A stretch of 56,345 bases of DNA. It comes from Gnetum montanum. Lineage: Eukaryota; Streptophyta; Gnetopsida; Gnetales; Gnetaceae. Made by a program: the position numbers and the translations under genes. The notes beneath the pieces are model-generated. The model was not told the DNA's origin. It was given only the letters and a program-made list of their open reading frames with translations, and did not search any database. Shown in pieces: positions 30,482 to 42,393 of the stretch. Each line of letters starts with the position of its first letter. Position 1 is the first letter of the stretch. The DNA is taken from the NCBI GenBank assembly GCA_015680685.1, contig MNCI01004505.1, positions 623,571-679,915 of the forward strand, given 5' to 3'.

Positions 30482-31524
30482 CAAGGAGGAAACTTTTTAT
30501 TGCCAAACAAGGGTATTAATGCATCCATTTCAAACTTAGTAAATCAAACAACCTACCACCTGTGACATCTATGTGCACAATTTTCTAGTCTCCAATGATC
30601 CCATACCATGCATGCTATCAAACATTTCCAAAACATGCATATTTGATTGTCATAATTTATCATGCTTATGTATCCCTGGGTCCCATCCTCACCTGCTAGT
30701 AGGTCAACTTGTTGGCAAGTAGGGGTAGGACCCAAGGACATATATGTGAATAATGTAAAAAATGAATTTTGTTATAACTAAGGTGGGTAAACCAATGGTA
30801 TAGGCTTTGAATGCTAAAATAGAGATTCCAAGTTCAAATTTTTAACCTTTAAAGTTAAGTATTTTGGTTTTTCGATTTCTTCTTTCTGTAGAAAGAGTTA
30901 AAAGTTTTTCTATAATTTTTGGACAAGGAGCCAAAAGATTGGAGCTACTTGTGTAATTGGATGCATATTTTGGTGCTAGATCAGACTCTTCTTTTCATGA
31001 AAATAAACTCTCTTTTTTCATGAAATTGGACACTTACCCAAGGAAGGAAGGATAGATGAGCATAAAATTTGATGGAAAGCCCCAAATTTGGATAGATAAA
31101 TAATACATTTGACAAGAAAAAGAGCAAAGCAAAGTAGAAAACTCACATGGGAAAGAGAAGGATTATAATGTAATTAACTAGATATATGCATCTATCTAAA
31201 TTGTAGAAAAAATTCTAACCCTTTTTAGAGAAAGAAGAAATTGAAGACCAAAATACTTAACTTTGGAGGTTGAAAACTTGAACTTACAACCTCTACCCAT
31301 CTTAGTTGTGACCAAATTCATTTTTCACTCTATATATATATGTCCCTAATGAACATCAAATCAAATATACATGTGTTGTTAGCATTGGTATTGCATGCAT
31401 GATATGGGATCATTGGAAACTAGAAAACTATGCACATAGATGCCATGTGTGTCAGGTTTTTTGATTTGCTAAGTTTGAAAAAAATGCATTACTATCCCTT
31501 TTTTATGATAAAAACCTTCCTCCC
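30482..31524. repeat. Second long inverted repeat
   Basis: The left arm at 30482 to about 30925 is the imperfect reverse complement of about 31200-31524. Anchors are aatgatccca (left, near 30595) against tgggatcatt (right, near 31407), catctatgtgcac against gcacatagatgcc, and aaagttaagtattttgg against ccaaaatacttaacttt. The left arm carries about 90 extra bp (near 30648-30735) that itself ends in a small inverted repeat (cctgggtcc...ggaccca). The spacer is about 270 bp. A transcript across it would form a long hairpin. Its origin is unknown. Confidence 0.7.
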
Positions 31525-32274
31525 TCATCCCATCACGCATAAGTTCCATAGTCAGTCCAATTGAAATAATCCTAATTAGAAATATTGGCATAAGTGATGA
31601 TGAACAGAGCTTTGGACCATTCTGTTTTGATTCATTTTCCCCACGTAGCCCATTGATCACCATCCCATAACAATCCCACTGCATGCATGGGCTATGTCCA
31701 AGGAAATCCAAATGTGTCATTTGTCAGACCCTCTAAATTATACAACATGTAAATAGGAATTTCATCCACCAACCATACAATCTACTTTATGTTCCACAAA
31801 ATGTTGTAATTGTGGAAATCCACGGTGGGTTCAAACCAAATATATAATCACTTCTTTCAATCTACTCAACCATCCATGTATACATTGATATGCAGAACAT
31901 AGGGCTCCCCAGAAACATTGCCCAGGAACTCCTTATCGATCTCATCGTGTAGTAGTCCACAAAGTCATTACTTGAAGATGTGAGATAAAATGTAGTAATA
32001 GTACCTATAGAATCACCCAGTATTAGGTGCAATGGGATGTTGAGAAGGCCAATGAGAAACTTAGCATAGGACTAGAAGTTGAAACAATTGGTAATGTTAT
32101 TAACCATGACTAGTTGTAGAGTCTAGCCATTCTTAGAGATTCAAACATGGCTCTCTCCAAATTTCACCTGAACATCTAAGTAAAAATTCTTGATCATAGC
32201 TACAACTATCACCACCATTGCCAAAACTATCATGATTTCTAATGTATAAGCTCTCCCTTTAGCATTACAGATAG
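31525..32274. other. Unrecognised sequence between inverted repeat and element 6
   Basis: Contains a minus-strand open stretch at 31469-31720 and, further right, minus-strand frames with hydrophobic runs near 32160-32240, all broken by stops. I cannot assign a family. It could be a decayed gene or transposon. Confidence 0.35.
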
Positions 32275-33160
32275 TGATGAGCAACTGGGTATTTCAACAT
32301 TCCACCATACAAGTCGCAAGTTCATGTGTGTGATCAAATCATGATCCATAGATGGACAATGTATGTATGCTAGGAGTTGATGGTTGGTTCATGATTGTTG
32401 TATTTCCACTTTCAATTAGGAAAGTGCAAGGGTATGGTTTAACTCTTAGTGAGGCATATGATACATTGACATTTTTGGGCTCATAATACTTCTAGTTGCA
32501 AACATAATGAATATGAGATTAAAATCTAAGTCTAAATAATGACACAAATGTAAATATACTCTAGCCTATGGTGATGAGCATCTATTCTTGGCTTATCGGT
32601 TACGTCTTGGGCTTATGTAATCATTATTAGCATTACCAAGTGAGTTCACTACTAAGAGAATCAGGTGAAACCACTACTAGGTTACCAAATAATTACACTT
32701 TAGTTCTCGAAACTAGTCATACTCATTTCACCTTACTAATAAACATGAAAAGTAAATTACTTTGGAAAGGTAAAGACTTAACTATGTAAACATGAAAATT
32801 AAGCTAAGTAAAAAAAAAGAACTAAGTGGATGCTACAATGATAAAAATTAATCTCAATCTTTATTACCAAATAATAATTATGCCCAAGTACAATACACTC
32901 AAATAAAAACATTGTACAACTGCTCAATGCCACACTATGGACATTCACTCTATTGCTAACTACAAAAACAAACTACGAGAGTCTAGCTAAGGATGTAATG
33001 AAATTATTATTACTGGTGTGACTAAGTATCAATATTTATGGGGCCACATAGCTCCCAAGACATCACATCAATGATGATGTAGGATGAGCTATGATATCGT
33101 AGCCATGTTGATACAATATCGTAGATATGATAACATTCTTAAGAAAAAATTATTTTAGCA
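32275..33160 (-). repeat. 3' LTR of element 6
   Basis: 886 bp, degenerate type A LTR. On the minus strand it starts TGCTAAAATAATT where the family has TGATGA, and ends TTGCTCATCA. The U3 has decayed gatatc repeats (33092-33135), a TATA-like atatttat near 33031-33038 and a polyadenylation signal near 32859-32864. Confidence 0.75.
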
Positions 33161-33175
33161 TACTCCCATGACTAA
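33161..33175 (-). other. 3' polypurine tract of element 6
   Basis: TTAGTCATGGGAGTA on the minus strand abuts the LTR; one G has changed to A in the family G-run. Confidence 0.7.
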
Positions 33176-33388
33176 CTGGAAACTCATCCTCAAGTTAAAA
33201 TAACATGAAGATAGAGTCCCTTACAAAATTGGGAGGTAGACTCAAACTTGACATGACTAACTATATACATAACTTTGAATGTCACATTGTAATTAGTGGT
33301 GTTTTTACAAAATTATCATGCATGGCATGATGAAGACTCTGATAATAACAAGACAAAACAAAGTAAAAAAAATAGCTCGATGTAGCCC

Positions 33389-36175
33389 TTAGGTTCTAGG
33401 TGGTGGAAGCTCTTCCATCAGCTTCTTTCCCTTGTCATTATGGTTATGGAATTGATAATGGTTCAAGAGTTCTTGAAGTTTTTCTTCTTTTAACCAGGGA
33501 TCATGTATAGTCCATGCAAATTCAGTGATGTTGGATAGCATCAGTACATCCCATGGGCATGGTAGTTGCAGGAACATCTTATTAGCTTTCACCTACCATG
33601 TCGCAAATGGCCTTCTTTTCTCTTTAAAGTCTTTGGATACCTTTCTTAGTTCTTGATAATCTATCATCCCACCTGCTAGATTTGCTACAACATCTTTTTG
33701 CCCTTGGTAGTTGACCTTGATAATTTCAAGCTCAAAGTTTGCCATGTGTAATTTCTGTTGGGCATCCTTTCGATTTGCAAACTCTCTTTCATACATCGCA
33801 CATATTGTTGCTACCTATTTCTCAAGCTTGTTTTGTGACCTCCCTACTGTTAACATGGCCAGGTTAGCATACTAAAGGTTTTTGAACCCTATGTACTCTG
33901 TTAAATCTTTTATCTATAGGTCTTTATTTTTTACTTTTGCCTAGTAGACATGGACAAGGCTATCCAGAATGAGCTACCAATCAAGTGTTTGAGCTATGGA
34001 ATTGATCTTGGCCTTCACCATCTAAATCTCTTTTTCATTGATTTTTTTGTACATGACCACCTAGTTCCTAGAGTGTTCCTTGAGCTTCTCAAGCTTCTTG
34101 GCATCATTTTGCCATGTGCTTATTTCAATTACACACTTTTGGTAGATTTCGTGTACCTCTTCCATTAACAATGTTCTATTTTCTTGGGCCAATTTGTTCA
34201 TATCTTGGTTGACCTAGATGAATTTTTCTTGTAATTGATGAATACTTTCTTTGAGAACATTCTTCTACTTCTCAATATCTTTCAATTTTGTTTTTTTAGT
34301 AACAAGCTTTTTATTCTCTTATTCCAAGGTAGTGATGGCTTTGGTGTATGCGTAAGTTTGGGCTCTTGCCATAGATTTATTCCATAGAACCTTTTCTTTT
34401 TCCATCTCAACTTGAATATTTCAAGTTATCAACTACCTAAATTGATTAGTTTTGAATTATTCCAGTTAGTTTGGCATTATGTATTATGCAAGGTCTCTTC
34501 TTTCTACTCTCAAAGCTGCTAACTCAGCTTGTAGCCTCTTACCTTGTTCTTTGTTTGTTTTTCCCTTGTTTCAACCATGAATAGCTTTCTTTTTATGGCT
34601 ATGAAATCAAATTACACTGTAGTAATCACTAGGGATATCAAAGAGATTCTACACAACTTGACCTGTTTGTAGCAGTTGATCGAGGACATCCTCATGCTCT
34701 ACTAGGGTCATGGATATGGCGGCTAACATTTGTGAATCTCTAGCTTCAAAAATATTTTTTGATGGCACAACAAGAATATTAAAGGATTTCTTGATGTGTT
34801 CGATGATAACCTTTACAACTCCTACTGCATCCTGGGGTTACATGACCACTATTATGGTGCCCTCTCTAGTTTCTAACATCACTTGGAATGATACAAGATT
34901 CCCTAAAATTTGTTGTGCCTAGTCATCATCTTATCCTACCTATAAAGATACCTACTTACTAGTAGGTCCTATGGATATCATAGGCCTTACAAAGTTATCT
35001 CTTATTTAGTATAAGGTAGAACCCTTCCTTGCTCCCTAGTTGCTAATTTTTGTAGTTTTTTTATATGATGCATTAAAGATTGATAATGTTATTTTGGTGG
35101 TGAGCTTGTTGTTCAAACCTATCACTAGCAGGTGTCGACCAACTAGGTCCCAGTTATTGCTACTGCCTAGTAGTTGGAATGTTACCAACAGGTGTAGAAC
35201 CTAATGCTTCCTCAATGCTTGTTGGATTCTCCACCTGATCTTTGTTAGGTGGCACTATCTTAGACATCTCTACATAGGATGCATTCTAGGCTTTTCTTAG
35301 AACATCATTTGTGTAGCCTAGAATTCCCTCTTGCTTTCACAATTTCTTGATTAAGCAAGGGAATGATAATCTAAGTTTTCCTACATTCTTCTCCTCAAAC
35401 CTTCTATGGATCTCTAGGAAGATTAAAGGGGCGTTGTTGGTGTTGAATTTTCCCATCAGGATTGCACTTTTTCTTGCTGCGTAAGTAGAGATCTTGTTAA
35501 GTCTTTTAGTTGGGAACAAGTGATAAGTTCTAATCTTGAAATAAATTTTCTCCTCAGCAATTAGTTCACTATAATCCTTATCCTCTTTCTTATAGACTCT
35601 TTGCAGCCACAACTTCTTTGTGGGTGTGTCAGACCTTGTGGGTATGTATGCTACATTGGCTCTAATATTTGGAATGTTTAGTACCTTTACTATAGCCTTA
35701 ATAGAATACAACACTAGAAATCCTTCAATCTTTATAGTAGCATCATTCTATTTTTTCTCCAAAATTGGTACACCTCTCCTAAGTACCATTCAACATTGCT
35801 TAAGTAGACCTTAGAGGAGATGCTTGGAGTTGTGTCTTGATAGCTTTAGGAGCAAACTCCATGAATGGTCCATAATTTAACTCCACAATAATTATAAACA
35901 CTTTGGATTTTTCTTGGATGGCTTAGAGGCATTCTGCTGATAGTGTGAGATGTTGTCCTTGTTCTAGCATTGGTGGTGCCTCCACCTCAACTTGTGTAGA
36001 TTTTTCTATAGTAGAATTCTATTGATGGATATTAAAGGATAAAGAATATTAGTCTCCTTGTTCTACGTATAAAGTTTATTCTCCTACTTGCCTTCTTCCT
36101 TAGCCTCTTGGTCTCTTACTTCCTAGCTTTGAGGGTCCTTCTACAGTGGGTCTCTTTGGAGCCATCTACAATTAT
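33389..36175 (-). pseudogene. ORF2 of element 6
   Basis: Minus strand, ATG 36175 (M-A-P-K-R-P-T-V-E-G-P-S), stop TAA 33389-33391, a span of 929 codons. The basic start ends in a K-R-P-R-G motif that could be a nuclear signal. The plant-transposon-protein-like domain is open at 35337-35714 (YFKIRTYHLFPTKRL, ISTYAARKSAILMGKFN, LRLSFPCLIKKL). The coiled coil and the end block (LPCPWDVLMLSNITEFAWTI, PW.KEEKLQELL, MEELPPPRT) follow. Frameshifts in the first third are compensated later. Element 5 inserted 71 bp upstream of the ATG. Confidence 0.75.
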
Positions 36176-36205
36176 TAAAGATTCATTGTAATCAAAGGAT
36201 TTAAA
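36176..36205 (-). promoter_or_regulatory. Splice-acceptor-like site before ORF2 of element 6
   Basis: On the minus strand ...aataattgtag runs directly into the ATGGCTCC start. The TACTAAC seen in elements 1-3 is not preserved. Confidence 0.35.
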
Positions 36206-36246
36206 ATAGGTTCTTAATAGCTGATTATCCTTTCATGTTTTCTTGT

Positions 36247-37122
36247 TGATGAGTGGCAAGGTACCCCTACGTCCAACCATGCGAATCACAGCCATTCACA
36301 TGTGACTCAGTCGAATTCCATAGATTGTAAGCGCTTGCTTACACCAAATCCTAACCAGCAAAACCTTGTGTTAGAATGATTGTTTTCTTCCCAACCTCAC
36401 TTGTGGTGTTCTAATGTGATGGTTAAGTGAGATTGAGGTAAATTATTTTTATGGCTTTTCTCTTTATCTTCCTAAGTCTAATTCTTGAAATGAAATGTAA
36501 GGAATGGAATATTGCATAATCTATAATTATCCTAATCTATCTCCTAACTCTTCCTAGCATAAGCATTTGATCCCATATTCCATGCACATCCTGAGCATCG
36601 CCTAACCACTGCTGGGCTACCAGACGTTAAGCATCACTAGGTTGCCAAGTTTTGGGTTTACGTTCGAGATGGTCGTACTTATGGTTTTCTACAGGATATA
36701 AAAGAGCGATGACAATTGAAGTGATAACAATAAAATCTTAAGGAATTATTAAAACATAGAAATATTAAACTATTAAATTCTCAAATGACTAAGTCCAATT
36801 GCTGCAAGGAATGCTTGAAAAGCTCGTCTTTATTGCCGGTCACACCAATGGGCTTAGGTACATTAGTGCTTGAATAAAGAGCCAGACACCTTTCTCACAC
36901 CTACTCTGGGCACTTGGAAAATATTCTAACTCTTGCAGAAACAAACTGTAAGAGCTTCACTACAACTGCCAAAACGATACCTAAGTGTGGTGGAAGCATA
37001 CTTATTTATAGGCTAGAACAGACGCTGCGTAAAATAAGGCCATGTAGAAGCATGAACAGATGCGTCGATGCGGCCGCGTATACGAGGCCCAGTCGATGCA
37101 TCAACTGCTCAGCACTTCATCA
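36247..37122 (-). repeat. 3' LTR of element 5
   Basis: 876 bp; on the minus strand TGATGAAGTGCTGAG...CACTCATCA. The type B U3 (about 37020-37110) has gatgcatcgac, ggccgcgtatac and related palindromes. The TATA box (tataaataag) is near 37007 and the polyadenylation signal near 36829-36834. It lacks about 27 bp of the palindromic part present in the 5' LTR. Confidence 0.9.
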
Positions 37123-37138
37123 TACCCCCATGACTAAG
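37123..37138 (-). other. 3' polypurine tract of element 5
   Basis: CTTAGTCATGGGGGTA on the minus strand abuts the 3' LTR and is identical to that of element 2. Confidence 0.8.
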
Positions 37139-37373
37139 TAAAAACTCATCCTCAAGTTTCATTACAATTTGGAAGATATGAAGTTCTTATTACAACACAC
37201 ATGACACATGACACAACACATCTACAAAGACACCAACTTCACTAATGCACCAAGTGCCCGAGTGTACAAAGAAGAATGAATTACAAAATGGTGGTGCTTA
37301 GAGATAAAATTGAACACCCTGACAATCCTGGATTCTCTACTATGTTGAAAGATGTAAACATTGCTGGAGAAGA

Positions 37374-40228
37374 TCACACCATCCCTGGTGGCAATGGTTC
37401 TGATGGACCTTCACCAGCCTTTGGTGCATGTGATGGTGGTGGCGTGGACGATGGTTGTCCCGTGGCAACTAAAACTTCCAAAGGTAACCGAAAAGCCTCC
37501 AAGAGAGCCCTCATTTTCTCTTCCTTTCTTTTGGGATCATTCACTATTCAAGCAGCTTCACTAATGTGTGTTGGGATTGGAACCTCCCAAGGGCACGGAA
37601 GTGTAGGGAAGAGTTCTTTCAGATTGACAAACCAGGGCATGAATTGTTTTTTTTCGATGTTGAATGCTTGGATTGATGTCTGCAGCTATTGGTAGTCATT
37701 CATTTGTCAAGCCAAGTTCTGAGCAACCACACATTTCCCTTCAAAACGTGTGCAGAGAACTTTGAGTTCCACATTTTTGGGTTCTAATTTTTGTTTTGTT
37801 GCTTTATGCACTTGGAACTTGCCCTTGTATAATGAATACGAGGAGGCCACTTGTTTTTCTAGGTCAGACCACAGCCTTCTGGCTATTAACATAGCTAGGT
37901 TCGCATAACGAAGGTTGGCCAATTCCATGTACTCTATCATTTCTTCAACCTGCAGTTCCTTGAGGTGGATCTCAGCCTAATTGTAGGCGCTCAATCTATC
38001 AAAAATGGGTTGCCACACCTTACCTCCTTCTCAGAGCTGCTAGAGCACTTGGCTCAATTTGGCCTTTGCGACTTGAATCTAATTTTCACTCACTTCCTTC
38101 TACAATCCCACTTGGTCCTTGTAATGATTTTTAACTTATTTAAACTTAAGGGCTTCATTTTTCCAAGCAACAATTTCGATAGCTGATTTTTGTCACAAGG
38201 CTCGAACCTCCTCCATAGACAGATTTTAATTTTCAGTGGCCAACCTCCTCACATCAACATTCACCTTAGCTAGCTCCTCCTACTGTTGGTGGATAAAGTT
38301 TTTCATGTACTACTTTTCAATACCAACATTGCATAGGCGATGAACTTCCGTAGTCAACCTGACATTCTCCTAGTGAACCTCCACCAAGTCCTTGTTTAAA
38401 TGATATGTATGAGCATCTATCAAGAACTTATCAAAGATCACCGACTCTCGCTCATCCTCAACTATCTAGAGTTTGACTTCAAGCTATTGAAAAGCTTCAT
38501 CTCTGGTGAGTTCACGGTTGAGGAGAGCTGGATCAGCAAGTTGGGCCCTTAATTAAGCAACTTCCGTTGTCAAGCATTGATAATTTTCTTGAGCTACTTC
38601 GAGTTGCCCCTCCAAGATAAGGCTCTTACCCCTTGTTGAGAGCAGCTCCGACTGGGTTGTAGTGATGGTATCTGAAAGATCAAAGACATCTAGAAATGGT
38701 TGCCCGGTTCCCACCAGTCGGTCCAACAGTTCTTCATGTTGGGCTGCATCAATCTTGCTACATGAGATCCCTATGAACACCTATACATCTTCAAGTCCAT
38801 GTACATCTAGTACAAGTTTCGTCGATGCATTAAGGACCGTAGCAATCATGTCAGTAACCACTTCAGCCATAATTTCTTGTCCCTGGTGCTGCATCACCAA
38901 GACAATCGCCCCCTTTCCATCCTCCAAGAGTACCGAAAAAGTAGTAGCATTTCTTGAAATTTCAAGAAATAACTGTTGGGTGGATACCATTACTTCTTGG
39001 ACATTAGGATCAGTTCTTGCGGGTACTTGTGTTCGGGCGACAGAGAACATTGGCCCTGTTCCCTATAGCAAACTTACTGATCGAGCCACTTGCTCCAGAT
39101 GGCTCATTGTAGGGTGATAGACTGAAGGCTCTTCTCCTCCACTAGTCCCTATAGATTGCTCTTGTTGGCTCAAGAGCGATTGTTGGATCTCGCATATATG
39201 TTCTACAATTGTTTGCGAACCTAACCTCGTTGTTTGCACACGTGGTCGAGCTGGTTGCTACTCTTCCTCAGTTCATGTGGTGGCCGAAGTCTTGTCTTTC
39301 ATCATCTCCCACCATGAGGCAATCGGGGCATGCCAAAGTGTATCGTTAGTGTATCATGCTATCCCTGCCCGTTTGCATAATTTCCTGATTAAGCAGGGAA
39401 AGGGTAGAGCCTGCCTTCCACATTTGCTTTCAACGAATCTTTTCTCAATCTTCAAAAACAACAATTGTGGAAGGCTCATTGAGAATTTTTTGCTTAGAGG
39501 GCACATGCACGAGTGGAAAAGGCAATGATCTTGCTAGGTCTTACCATTGGATTCAAATGGTAAGAGGCAATTTTTGAATATACCCTCTTTGCGGTGGTCA
39601 AAGTGCCGAACTCTTTACAATCCACCCCATAGCACCACCTGATCCACTCTCCTTTTACCTCAAGATCTGCTTACTAAGGGATCTCTGCCACATCAGCTCT
39701 GGTCTCTGACAACCCCAGAGCTTGTGCGATTACTTCTGTAGAGTAAGAGACATAGATGTCCTTGATTCTTACTCTAGACCCCAGTTGCCGATTTTTCCAG
39801 AAGAGATAAGTCTCTCCTAAATACCATTCACCACTGGATGTCATGATTAGCCACATAGGAGAGTTTTTCAATTTGAGCTTCACATCTTCTGGTGCATTCT
39901 GAAGAAATGGTCTAAATTTTAACTCTTGCAGGACCATTCGTTGCACTTCCCTTGGCCTAATAGCATCAAGACATGCCTAGGTCAGGGTGACCTCAAGCCA
40001 TGGCGCTACCACCGAAGTCTCATCCCCTTGCGATAGTTTGTTGGGGATCTCCTCTTCAGGAATCTGATGAACAAATTCCACATCAGGTCCTTCATAGAGG
40101 GGGCTAGTTGCATGGGAGCCCTCTGCGTGCTCTAGGTGCCACACACCTCGTCCTCTTCCCGTTCTTGGTCGCTTGTCCCTTGGTTGTGACGATCCTTCTC
40201 CCCTTGGATACCTTATTTTTGGTGCCAT
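37374..40228 (-). pseudogene. ORF2 of element 5
   Basis: Minus strand, ATG 40228 (M-A-P-K-I-R-Y-P-R-G-E-G), likely stop TGA 37374-37376, about 951 codons but with a net frame change. The basic segment R-D-K-R-P-R-T-G-R-G-R-G lies near residue 20-30, a candidate nuclear signal. One TAG near 39977 interrupts an otherwise continuous frame into KFRPFLQNAPEDVKLKLKNS and WYLGETYLFWKNRQ. FPA.S..CK.AGI-type end motifs of the plant-transposon-protein-like domain lie near 39390-39410. The HEELLDRLVGTGQP segment (38720-38745) and coiled coil follow. The C-terminus is Pro/Ser-rich (SSTPPPSHAPKAGEGPSE). Compared with elements 1, 3 and 6 the sequence is divergent, fitting the type B subfamily. Confidence 0.72.
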
Positions 40229-40252
40229 CTACAATCAAACATAATCATTAAT
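40229..40252 (-). promoter_or_regulatory. Splice-acceptor-like site before ORF2 of element 5
   Basis: gtttgattgtag ends directly at the ATG on the minus strand. The branch-point motif is weaker than in elements 1-3. Confidence 0.4.
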
Positions 40253-40465
40253 TAAATTTCCCTCATACACCTTCTCAATTTGACTAAGTTATGGTGCTGG
40301 CACATGCATCCCATTAAATTTCCCTGAGTATTAGTTGATGGTTTAGAAACAAAAACAATGATGCATGAGTTGTAGGTCAAACTGTTGTTTTTGTTTTTTT
40401 GTCTCCTAAGAGATGTTAAGTCTTTAATAATTTTAATTTTAATTAATTAATTTTTCTATAGACCT

Positions 40466-40650
40466 NNNNNNNNNNNNNNNNNNNNNNNNNNNNNNNNNNN
40501 NNNNNNNNNNNNNNNNNNNNNNNNNNNNNNNNNNNNNNNNNNNNNNNNNNNNNNNNNNNNNNNNNNNNNNNNNNNNNNNNNNNNNNNNNNNNNNNNNNNN
40601 NNNNNNNNNNNNNNNNNNNNNNNNNNNNNNNNNNNNNNNNNNNNNNNNNN
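40466..40650. other. Assembly gap (185 N)
   Basis: Run of N between the internal promoter-like block and ORF2 of element 5. The pre-ORF2 polypurine-like tract expected here cannot be checked. Confidence 0.95.
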
Positions 40651-40694
40651 CCATTTGTGTGGAAAATGATCACAAATGCATGGCGCAACAAGGG

Positions 40695-40795
40695 TATATA
40701 TAACATTTTTTGCACTGCATCGACGGGGCCACGTATACGTGGTCGTGTATACATAGGGGGCTTCATATACAGGGCCTAGTTGATGTAGGGGTGGT
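40695..40795 (-). promoter_or_regulatory. Internal promoter-like block of element 5 (type B repeats)
   Basis: On the minus strand, palindromic repeats of the type B kind (gtatacacgaccacgtatac, ggccccgtcgatgcagtgc) are followed by a TATA box gttatatataccc (40694-40704). The repeats are those of this element's own LTR U3, not the gatatcgcg kind found in elements 1 and 3. Confidence 0.6.
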
Positions 40796-42335
40796 GCAAG
40801 TGTGGACCAACGTTGACTAGACAAATAAAATCCTGAAAACTTGATTTAAAACACCAAATTGGGGTGGTTTAAGAGCTTGAGAGACCGAGGACTTGGCTGA
40901 AAGAAAGAGAAAGGTAAGAAAAAGAGTCAAAAGTAGGAGAATGTTGTGAGAAAGAATTCTGTGAAGAAGAATTCGAGTGATGGGTAGCACAAAAACAATC
41001 AACCAACAAAATCAGGAGGATGGGAGACTAACAAACGGAACTAGGGATATGCAAGTGGGTCCTCCCCATAGTAGGTAGTAGCCTTAGTAGCCCTTGCATA
41101 TCGTCAACACTGGAGTTCGTGGGCCCCAAAGTCAAGGAATGGTGACCACGAGTTAATACTCTCACCCATGAGAACTCACCGAAGCATTATGAGTGCACAA
41201 AAATTATAGCAAACCATTAAAACATAAGATGGGTAGTGAGGTGAGTCATGGAGAGAAATGGATGAAGAGGGAGGAGTGGGAATTGGAATTCCAATTATTG
41301 GTCACATAAAACCCCGTGTGAAGTTGTGATTAAGTGACCTAGTAGGACCTTTCCTGAGTTCAGACCCAAAACCAACCACATACAGTGACATTACAGTAAC
41401 ATGTGAAGACTAGTCCACCCCTAAGAGTACAAGAATGCACCCACAAAGAACCACCACTCCAACTTACGTGAGAGGAAGGAAGTGAAATGGGACTAAGTTA
41501 GAGGGAATAAGCAAGTCCCATAGCTAGTGCCTGTGGCCTGTGAGAGGTGATCTAAGGGGTGTGCTTTGAATTTCCACATAGTTATGATTTTATTTTTATT
41601 TTTATTTTGTGGAAACCACACCATGCAAAGACCTATGCTAGTTTACATGCATTCAACCAAGGGGTGTGCTTTGAATCCTCATACCTTTTTTTTTTTTTTT
41701 TTTTTGCAATGAGGACCACACCATGCAAGGTCAAATTACCAAGAAGCTTCCTTGTATAAATGAACTTGGAGTGGTAAGAAATCCGTGAGGACACTTTCGT
41801 AACCTAGGGGATAGAAAAGTACAATGAACATTGCATTCCCCTTGAAGTCACACCTAATTCAAACCATTGCATCATCCCCAAGTCTGGGAACTACACAACT
41901 CACACATTAATTAAAATTTTTTTAAGTGATGAGGGTTTTCATGTTTCCAAAGGGAGGAAAACCATGGAGTGGATGAATGGGTGGATGACATGGGCTCACT
42001 GCTGATTTTATGAGATGAAAGTAGACGTAAATTCCAAGAACAACAATGCGAGAGCAGGAGCAAGATAAAATAGGTGGACCATTTCATGCGACCCATCACA
42101 ATGAAAACCAACCGCACCACACATCTGATGAAAATAAGATGATTTATTTATAACCAACTGGAAATTAAACACACACACACATAAATAAGTAAACAAAGAA
42201 ACAGAAAACTAATTAAAGAAAGAAAGAAAAAGTGAGTAAGAATTGGCAAACATATGAATGATGTTGAAGAAAAAAGTGTAAAAAAAAGTTCTAAAAATGG
42301 TGAGAAGCTTAGTAGGGTGGATCAGCATGGTGAGC
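40796..42335 (-). other. Spacer of element 5
   Basis: Holds the conserved family block near 41050-41100 (gcaagtgggtcctcccc) and another near 41930-42000. A pair of imperfect direct repeats about 105 bp apart (41554-41640 and 41659-41745) shares ggggtgtgctttgaat and accacaccatgcaa; the second contains a run of 20 T (41686-41705). A short (ac)n stretch lies at 42170-42181. No conserved reading frame. Confidence 0.55.
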
Positions 42336-42354
42336 GGTCTCCCCCACGACTAAG
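42336..42354 (-). other. Polypurine-like tract at the end of pol, element 5
   Basis: CTTAGTCGTGGGGGAGACC on the minus strand, about 40 bp after the pol stop. Element 6 has a matching site at 51521-51537. Confidence 0.5.
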
Positions 42355-42393
42355 CTGCAAGGAGGAGACCCGAAAAATGGAACGAGGTTATCC

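Noticed and set aside
30782-30850. tRNA gene in the left arm of the second inverted repeat
   Set aside because: There are weak A- and B-box-like stretches but no cloverleaf that I can draw.
31469-31720. 83-codon minus-strand frame as a cellular gene
   Set aside because: It overlaps the end of an inverted repeat, has no recognisable domain and is surrounded by stops.
37276-37695. 139-codon plus-strand open frame as a gene
   Set aside because: It is antisense to the C-terminal end of ORF2 of element 5, which has the conserved features.
41686-41705. Run of 20 T as a poly(A) tail of a retroposed copy on the minus strand
   Set aside because: It lies within one of two imperfect direct repeats in the spacer of element 5 and has no target duplication; more likely a simple-sequence expansion.
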